From assembly GCA_018646825.1 (NCBI GenBank), contig JABGUA010000131.1, positions 1-10,528 on the forward strand: 10,528 bases of DNA, read 5' to 3'. The translations under genes and the position numbers were made by a program. The stretch comes from Piscirickettsiaceae bacterium (GTDB lineage: Bacteria; Pseudomonadota; Gammaproteobacteria; Nitrosococcales; Methylophagaceae). Shown here piece by piece: positions 5,307-10,528 of the stretch (the first letter of the stretch is position 1; each line of letters starts with the position of its first letter). The notes below the pieces were generated by a model. It was not told where the DNA came from. It did not search any database and saw only the letters and a program-made list of their open reading frames with translations.

Positions 5307-6977
5307 TTAAGCTGATTGAGCCAACATTTCTTGTGCGTGTGAACGGGTTGTGTCAGTAATTTTGACGCCCCCAAGCATACGTGCGATTTCTTCGACACGC
5401 TGCGCCTCTGTCAGTGTCAGTAGTTCAATAAACGTCGTATCTTTTAATTGCTTTTTCGTGACTTGTACTTGTTGATGAGCTTGTGCAGCTACTTGCGGCA
5501 AATGGGTGATACAAATGACCTGTTGTGTTGCGGCGAGATGGCGCAAATGTTGTCCGACCATTTCAGCAATACCACCGCCAATACCAACATCAACTTCATC
5601 AAATACTAGCGTAGGAACGCTTCGAGTACCGGCTGTCACAACTTGAATAGCCAAACTAATCCGGGCTAATTCACCACCAGAAGCAACTTTACCTAGCTCC
5701 CCAACGGCTTGGCCAGGGTTAGTGCTGACGAGAAGTTGAATACGATCATAACCAGTCTCATTAAAATTTTCTTCAGACATTGGCTTAATAACAAATTCTA
5801 AGCGACCACCAGGTATAGCTAATTCTTGAATAGTATTAGAAATTTTCTTTGCTAATTTAGGCGCTGCTTTTTGACGTTGGTGACGAATTTTTTCGCATAA
5901 CTCGCGACAAAGTACTTCTTGCGACAGTAATTGTGTTTGTAATGCGGATTGTTTTTGTTCTCGATCCGTTAATTGAGCCAATTGGTCACATAGCCCCTGA
6001 TAGTGGGCTGGTAACGTTTCTACTTCAATATGGTGTTTACGCGCTAATTGATGCAAAGCGGATAATTCACTCTCGACTTCCTCCAGTAACTGCGGGTCGA
6101 GTTCAGTGCTATCAAGATAGTGCCTTAATTCGCTGGTGGATTCATCGATTTGAACAACAGTCGAGTTTAACGCTTCGATAATATTAGTAAACTTAGGTTC
6201 AATATCAGCCAATTCAGCTAATTCTGATAAAGCGTGTGTCACTATGCTATAGGCTGACCCTTGTTCTTGATCAACCAATTGATATAAGCCGGACTGAGCT
6301 GCAGCAATAAGCTGTGAAGCATGAGCGAGTTTTTGTTGATTATGAATTAAGGATTCAACATAATCCTCACTTAAATTTAGGGGGGCAAGTTCACTGACCT
6401 GATATTGGAGTAAATTGAGTTGTGCGGCAGATTGAGCAGATTGACGTTCTTGTTCTGCAATATCGTGTTTAAGTACTTGCCACTGTTTATAGGCTACTGA
6501 TAATTCGGCTAAGAGTGGCTTCGTACCTGCGACAGTATCAAGTAAGTGACGTTGTGTATCGGGACGTATTAATGATTGATGGGCATGTTGACCATGAATA
6601 TCAATACTATGTTCGCTAACGACCCTGAGTTGAGTAAGAGGGACAGCGCGGCCATTGATATAGCCACGTGAAGGAGTATCACGCGAAATAGTTCGGCGCA
6701 AGTAACACTGACCATCATCATCTAATTCCTGCTCGATGAGCCACTGCTGTAATCCGTGGTTTAGGCTTATATCAAAATGGGCTTCAATTTCAGCGCGATC
6801 ATGACCATAACGAATCATATTAGAATCAGCACGGTCCCCAAGTACTAGTCCTAGAGCATCAACTAAAATTGATTTACCTGCACCGGTTTCACCCGTTAAG
6901 GAGGTCATACCCGAGCTAAAGTCAATTTCTAGGTCATCAACGACGGCAAGGTGGCGGACACAGAGATGACTTATCAT
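5307..6977 (-). CDS. recN: DNA repair ATPase RecN
   Basis: RecN is an SMC-like cytosolic ATPase acting in double-strand break repair. The product has 556 residues (E. coli 553). The N-terminal half-site holds Walker A GETGAGKS (29-36) and family text such as SRGYINGRAVPL and IDIHGQHAHQ; a long, Gln/Leu/Glu-rich coiled-coil centre follows (about 155-370); the C-terminal half carries the signature SGGELARISL (from 433) and Walker B TLVFDEVD (456-463), then CITHLPQVAA. A longer in-frame reading starts at 6995, but ATG 6977 is chosen because it gives the normal RecN N-terminus and overlaps the nadK stop as ATGA (6974-6977), implying translational coupling. No LexA box is seen before it, although recN is SOS-controlled in E. 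coli. Confidence 0.96.
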   Translation of the reverse strand: MISHLCVRHLAVVDDLEIDFSSGMTSLTGETGAGKSILVDALGLVLGDRADSNMIRYGHDRAEIEAHFDISLNHGLQQWLIEQELDDDGQCYLRRTISRDTPSRGYINGRAVPLTQLRVVSEHSIDIHGQHAHQSLIRPDTQRHLLDTVAGTKPLLAELSVAYKQWQVLKHDIAEQERQSAQSAAQLNLLQYQVSELAPLNLSEDYVESLIHNQQKLAHASQLIAAAQSGLYQLVDQEQGSAYSIVTHALSELAELADIEPKFTNIIEALNSTVVQIDESTSELRHYLDSTELDPQLLEEVESELSALHQLARKHHIEVETLPAHYQGLCDQLAQLTDREQKQSALQTQLLSQEVLCRELCEKIRHQRQKAAPKLAKKISNTIQELAIPGGRLEFVIKPMSEENFNETGYDRIQLLVSTNPGQAVGELGKVASGGELARISLAIQVVTAGTRSVPTLVFDEVDVGIGGGIAEMVGQHLRHLAATQQVICITHLPQVAAQAHQQVQVTKKQLKDTTFIELLTLTEAQRVEEIARMLGGVKITDTTRSHAQEMLAQSA

Positions 6978-7840
6978 GTTAGCTTGCGGCCCCATTCCAG
7001 TTTTGCACGTAGAATTGAGTAATGGTCATGATCTTCTAGATGTAGCAGTGTAATTGTATGAGGGTGTCGTTCAACCCGGATGGTATCACCTGCTTGAATA
7101 ATATAGCCCGGACGACCATCGCACGTCGCCATACAGCTACCAACTGTTTTTTCACTAAGGGTAATATCAACGACGCTATTGGCAGCAATAACTAAGGGTC
7201 GATTACTTAAGGTATGTGGACAGACCGAAGCTAGGACTAAGGCATCAAGATCAACGTCTAAGATAGGACCGCCAGCTGACATCGCGTAGGCAGTCGAACC
7301 TGTCGGTGTGGCGACTAAAATACCATCAGCTCGCTGACTGTTGAGGAAACGGCCATTGATGGCTGTTTCGAACTCAATCATGTGTAATCTTTGATATGCA
7401 TGAATCACGACATCGTTCATCGCAAGACCCATCGGTTCATCAGCATCATTGATGGTCGCTTGCATTAGAAAACGAGTATCTCTGCGGTATTCGCCTGCAA
7501 GAATTTGAGAAAGTTGAGTTTCAAGCTTATCGATTGTGACGTCAGCGAGGAATCCAAGCCGACCGACATTAATCCCAACTAAAGGTAAGTCAGTGCCTGC
7601 TAAGGCTCGTGAGGCTGAAAGCAAAGTCCCATCCCCGCCAATCGCAATGGTGAGATCACAGCGCTCAGGGAAGTCTGAAATAGAAACAACATCAAGTTCG
7701 GGTAAGAAGCTTAGCGGTTCGTTAATAACAATCGCCAGAGAATGCTTTGTTAAAAACTGACTGACTTGAACGACAGCATTTTCAAGGATAGGGTCATCTT
7801 TACGAATAAAGAGCCCGATACGTTTAAAGGATTGATGCAT
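6974..7840 (-). CDS. nadK: NAD kinase
   Basis: NAD kinase phosphorylates NAD to NADP using ATP and is the sole source of NADP(H). The 288-residue product (E. coli 292) shows GGDGTLL (68-74) at the catalytic site, NVGRLGFLAD (91-100), the N142-D143 pair of the NDVVIH motif, and the glycine-rich TPTGSTAYAMSAGGP (178-192). The protein is cytosolic. It is the first gene of a two-gene unit with recN, a pairing common in gammaproteobacteria, and its TGA stop overlaps the recN ATG by four bases. No clear Shine-Dalgarno precedes ATG 7840. It diverges from ndk across 164 bases. Confidence 0.96.
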   Translation of the reverse strand: MHQSFKRIGLFIRKDDPILENAVVQVSQFLTKHSLAIVINEPLSFLPELDVVSISDFPERCDLTIAIGGDGTLLSASRALAGTDLPLVGINVGRLGFLADVTIDKLETQLSQILAGEYRRDTRFLMQATINDADEPMGLAMNDVVIHAYQRLHMIEFETAINGRFLNSQRADGILVATPTGSTAYAMSAGGPILDVDLDALVLASVCPHTLSNRPLVIAANSVVDITLSEKTVGSCMATCDGRPGYIIQAGDTIRVERHPHTITLLHLEDHDHYSILRAKLEWGRKLT

Positions 7841-8004
7841 AATTCAGTGAGTAGCCTAAGTTGGGGTCGGACAACTTGCAGAGTCGACCAATCAATAAAA
7901 TTAACACGATTACAATAATTCTATCCCAATAGTTCTAACATGACAGCCATAAAATGCTAAAATAAGCTATTTTTTAACCTATCTTTATATATTAAGGAAC
8001 TACC
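7841..8004. promoter_or_regulatory. Divergent nadK-ndk intergenic region
   Basis: This AT-rich region must drive nadK-recN leftward and ndk and following genes rightward. TAAAAT (7958-7963) and TATATT (7988-7993) are possible -10 elements for ndk, but no matching -35 is clear. AAGGA (7994-7998) is the ndk ribosome binding site. An AAAATA-AGC-TATTTT dyad (7959-7973) is present and may only reflect base composition. No LexA-type CTG-N10-CAG is seen. Confidence 0.4.
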
Positions 8005-8436
8005 ATGTCGATCGAACGTACTATTTCTATTATTAAACCTGATGCAGTAGCAGCCAATGCAATTGGCGACATTTACACCCGTTTTGAAAAAGCAGGTTTG
8101 AAAATTGTGGCAGCACGCATGGTTCACTTAAGCCAAGAACAAGCAGAAGGCTTTTACGGAGAACACAAAGAGCGCCCATTTTTTGGTGCTTTAGTTAGTT
8201 TTATGACATCTGGTCCCGTTATGGTTCAAGTACTTGAGGGTGAAGGTGCCGTCTTGAAAAATCGTGATCTAATGGGAGCAACAAACCCCGCCGATGCGGA
8301 TGCAGGAACAATTCGTGCAGACTTTGCAAAAAGCATTGATGAAAATGCGGTTCATGGTTCAGATTCAACAGAGAGTGCGGCAAGAGAAATAGCTTATTTC
8401 TTTACAGAAGATCAACTTTGTCCACGTACACGCTAA
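8005..8436 (+). CDS. ndk: Nucleoside diphosphate kinase
   Basis: Ndk transfers the gamma-phosphate from ATP to nucleoside diphosphates through a phosphohistidine and balances NTP/dNTP pools. The 143-residue product has the catalytic H117 in NAVHGSDS, K11 in IIKPDAV and the RPFFGALVSFMTSGPV segment; the length is standard. AAGGA six bases upstream supports the start. It heads a tight rightward cluster: rlmN begins 18 bases after its stop, then pilW and ispG, an order conserved in many gammaproteobacteria. Confidence 0.97.
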   Translation: MSIERTISIIKPDAVAANAIGDIYTRFEKAGLKIVAARMVHLSQEQAEGFYGEHKERPFFGALVSFMTSGPVMVQVLEGEGAVLKNRDLMGATNPADADAGTIRADFAKSIDENAVHGSDSTESAAREIAYFFTEDQLCPRTR

Positions 8437-8454
8437 ATAGCTGAGTAATTATAA

Positions 8455-9549
8455 ATGGCGCGCACAAACTTATTTGGTTTAGACCTACCGGGTCTGGAAG
8501 CATTTTTCACTGAAATTGGTGAAAAGCCTTTCCGAGCGCGTCAAGTATTACAGTGGATACATCAATACCGTGTGACTGATTTCAACGAGATGACTAATCT
8601 TAGTAAATCATTACGTCAAACCCTATTGGATAAAGCTTCTTTAGCATTGCCTGAAGTGCTAGAAGAGCATGTTTCAACTGATGGCACGAGAAAATGGATT
8701 ATCCGTCTGGACGGTGGGAATGCGATTGAAACTGTCTATATTCCTGAAAATGACCGGGGCACCCTATGCGTGTCTTCACAAGTGGGTTGTGCTTTGGCTT
8801 GTACATTTTGTTCAACAGCACAGCAAGGTTTTAACAGGAATTTAGATGCCAGTGAGATAATTGGTCAGCTATGGATAGCCAATGAATATTTAGGTAAAGA
8901 TCCTAAAGGCAAGCGTGTCGTGACCAATGTGGTCATGATGGGCATGGGCGAACCGTTAGCCAATTACAAAAATGTCATCAGTGCAATGAACCTAATGCGG
9001 GATGACTTAGCCTACGGTATTTCTTGGCGCAGGGTCACGTTGAGCACATCCGGCATGGTACCGATGATTGATAAACTACGTGAAGATTGTCATGTTAGCC
9101 TCGCGGTATCGTTACACGCAGCTAATGATAAATTACGTGATGAAATCATTCCACTGAATAAAAAATACCCAATTGCCGTTTTATTAGAAGCGTGTCATCG
9201 TTATGTCGCTGGCCATAAAAGTCGTCACATCACAATAGAATACGTCATGCTAGCTGGCATCAATGATTCAGAACAAGATGCGAAAGATGTAATGCGAATA
9301 TTGAAAGGGCTTCCGACTAAAATTAACTTGATCCCCTTTAACCCCTTTCCTGGAACGAATTATATCTGCTCATCAAGGAATGTCATTAATCGCTTTAAGC
9401 AACAACTGCTAGACGGTGGCTATGTAGCGACTATTCGTAAAACACGCGGTGATGATATTGTGGCAGCTTGCGGCCAGTTAGCGGGAGAAGTAGAAGATAA
9501 AACACGTCGTACCCAACGTCTTAACGAGAAAGAGGCTGCTGTTATCTGA
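8455..9549 (+). CDS. rlmN: Dual-specificity RNA methyltransferase RlmN
   Basis: RlmN is a radical-SAM enzyme that makes 2-methyladenosine at A2503 of 23S rRNA and A37 of certain tRNAs, affecting peptidyl-transferase function and accuracy. The 364-residue protein has the [4Fe-4S] motif C112-x3-C116-x2-C119, the catalytic C105 seven residues before it, and the methyl-carrier C339 in DIVAACGQLAG. MMGMGEPLAN (161-170) and HAANDKLR are family signatures. The presence of both extra cysteines identifies RlmN/Cfr chemistry; genome context with ndk and pilW favours RlmN over Cfr. Its TGA stop shares one base with the pilW ATG (TGATG, 9547-9551), so the two are probably translationally coupled. Confidence 0.97.
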   Translation: MARTNLFGLDLPGLEAFFTEIGEKPFRARQVLQWIHQYRVTDFNEMTNLSKSLRQTLLDKASLALPEVLEEHVSTDGTRKWIIRLDGGNAIETVYIPENDRGTLCVSSQVGCALACTFCSTAQQGFNRNLDASEIIGQLWIANEYLGKDPKGKRVVTNVVMMGMGEPLANYKNVISAMNLMRDDLAYGISWRRVTLSTSGMVPMIDKLREDCHVSLAVSLHAANDKLRDEIIPLNKKYPIAVLLEACHRYVAGHKSRHITIEYVMLAGINDSEQDAKDVMRILKGLPTKINLIPFNPFPGTNYICSSRNVINRFKQQLLDGGYVATIRKTRGDDIVAACGQLAGEVEDKTRRTQRLNEKEAAVI

Positions 9550-10331
9550 TGAATAAAAATGTCTTAATGCTCATCGTTTCTATGTTTGTAATCTCTGGCT
9601 GCCAGGGTCCGACAAGTAATAGCAATATTCGGCCAGACTCTACGTCTTCAGGCTATGTCAAAGCTGATAAAAAGGCGGCACAGCTCAATATGCAATTGGG
9701 GCTGAATTATATGCAGCGCGGTGATTATGAAACAGCACTAGGCAAGCTAGAAAAAGCATTAAAGCAAGATTCACGTTTAACCAGTGCACATCACACCATC
9801 GCAATCTTATATCAGCGTCTAGGTGAGTTTGATAAAGCAGAGCATCATTTCAAACAAGCAGTCACTTTTGAGCCTAGTTATTCTGAAGCACAGAATGACT
9901 ATGGTGCTTTTTTATGTGGACAAGGACGCTATGACGAATCCGTCACTCGGTTTCTGGCCGCTATTAAAAATCCATTGTATCGTAGCCCAGCGGGAGCTTA
10001 TGAAAATGCAGGGATATGCGCTAATCGAATACCGGATACGGCACGAGCTGAGCAGTATTTACGAAAAGCATTACAAATTAATCCCAGAGCAGGTAAATCC
10101 CTGTTGGCAATGCCAGAAATTAGCTATCAACAAGGCGATTATTTAGCATCACGTGCGTATATTGAGCGTTACCGAAATGCTGCCCGATGGACAACACAAG
10201 CCCTATTGCAAGCCGTCAAAACAGAACATCAAATTGGTGATAAAGATGCTGTTGCCAGCTATAGCAATTTATTACGAGGTCGTTTCCCAGATTCGGACGA
10301 ATCAAAACAGGTGCAACGTGGCCAGTATTAG
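9549..10331 (+). CDS. pilW: Type IV pilus biogenesis/stability lipoprotein PilW (PilF)
   Basis: PilW/PilF is an outer-membrane TPR lipoprotein that brings the PilQ secretin to the outer membrane and supports multimerisation. The 260-residue product has a signal peptide with lipobox VISGC (C18), a short polar linker, and about five to six TPR units from residue 43: LNMQLGLNYMQRGDYETAL, AHHTIAILYQRLGEFDKAE, AQNDYGAFLCGQGRYDESV, then weaker ones. C123 and C157 in consecutive TPRs could form a disulfide, as I recall for the neisserial PilW; this is inference. Coupling to rlmN and the ispG position downstream are the standard context, although rodZ, usually next, is absent. With the PilZ gene at 1107 this suggests type IV pili in the organism. 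Confidence 0.93.
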   Translation: MNKNVLMLIVSMFVISGCQGPTSNSNIRPDSTSSGYVKADKKAAQLNMQLGLNYMQRGDYETALGKLEKALKQDSRLTSAHHTIAILYQRLGEFDKAEHHFKQAVTFEPSYSEAQNDYGAFLCGQGRYDESVTRFLAAIKNPLYRSPAGAYENAGICANRIPDTARAEQYLRKALQINPRAGKSLLAMPEISYQQGDYLASRAYIERYRNAARWTTQALLQAVKTEHQIGDKDAVASYSNLLRGRFPDSDESKQVQRGQY

Positions 10332-10352
10332 TGTGAGGTACCTTTATCGAGT

Positions 10353-10528
10353 ATGCAGCATATGAGTAACTCATACCAAACCATTACCCGGAGATTATCT
10401 CGCCAGATTATGGTGGGTAATGTCCCTATTGGTGGTGATGCGCCAATTGCTGTGCAAAGCATGACAAACACCGAAACTTGTGATGTTGATGCGACCGTAG
10501 CTCAAGTGAATGCTTTAGAAAAAGCAGG
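10353..10528 (+). CDS. ispG: IspG (GcpE), 4-hydroxy-3-methylbut-2-enyl diphosphate synthase, N-terminal fragment
   Basis: The reading runs off the window end after 58 codons. The text VGNVPIGGDAPIAVQSMTNTETCDVDATVAQVNALEKAG matches, in pieces, the conserved N-terminus of IspG, the iron-sulfur enzyme of the penultimate MEP-pathway step toward isoprenoids. The iron-sulfur cysteines lie beyond the window. The first in-frame ATG is at 10353; a second at 10362 is an equally possible start. The only Shine-Dalgarno-like sequence, GAGGT (10335-10339), is rather far from both. It follows pilW by 21 bases. Confidence 0.93.
   Translation, partial: MQHMSNSYQTITRRLSRQIMVGNVPIGGDAPIAVQSMTNTETCDVDATVAQVNALEKA

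Noticed and set aside
5297..5333. CAAGAAA/TTTCTTG inverted repeat as a fur-recN terminator
   Set aside because: The loop is 23 bases, the inner stem is imperfect, there is no T-tract, and most of it is recN coding sequence.
6978..6995. Longer recN start (six extra residues)
   Set aside because: Adds MGPQAN not seen in RecN; the ATGA-overlapping start gives the normal N-terminus.
7830..7850. LexA-like CTG-N10-CAA over the nadK start (minus strand)
   Set aside because: Only one arm matches and it lacks the alternating TA core; likely chance.
8455..9549. Radical-SAM gene as a possible maturase for a WYEAN peptide precursor
   Set aside because: It has all RlmN hallmarks, lies 5 kb away, and sits in its conserved housekeeping cluster.

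Overview
The window looks like chromosomal DNA of a motile, aerobic gammaproteobacterium. Supporting signs are a CheV chemotaxis protein, a Coq7-type ubiquinone hydroxylase, BamE, Fur, a type IV pilus lipoprotein (PilW/PilF) and the conserved ndk-rlmN-pilW-ispG run. DNA is moderately AT-rich, and a Methylophaga-like or related Thiotrichales/Piscirickettsiaceae source would fit, but that is a guess from gene content only. There are no tRNA, rRNA, insertion sequence or CRISPR signals.

Layout. 1-428: 3' end of cheV. 459-1100: coq7. 1107-1430 (-): a PilZ-domain protein, convergent with coq7. 1600-2019: an exported protein of unknown function. 2121-3263: the outstanding feature, a 380-residue cytosolic-looking protein built from 22 copies of a WYEAN-type motif spaced 14-19 residues apart, with a candidate promoter, a 5' hairpin that may cover its ribosome binding site, and a perfect intrinsic terminator. 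3391-4020: beta-carbonic anhydrase behind a 19-bp dyad. 4028-4795 (-): BamE with a long acidic C-terminal tail. 4870-5295: fur, divergent from bamE. 5307-7840 (-): nadK and recN, overlapping by ATGA. 8005 to the end: ndk, rlmN, pilW and the start of ispG, closely packed and probably one operon.

Most genes are housekeeping: quinone synthesis, outer-membrane assembly, iron control, NADP supply, DNA repair, nucleotide balance, ribosome/tRNA methylation, pilus assembly and isoprenoid synthesis. The part that stands out as undescribed is 1600-3342, above all the WYEAN repeat gene. I do not recognise its family. Its motif is strongly conserved in protein while synonymous codons vary, so it is a selected protein repeat and not a recent DNA expansion. 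Its function cannot be read from the sequence; a regularly spaced aromatic/lysine binding scaffold is the leading guess, and a multi-core peptide precursor is a weaker one.
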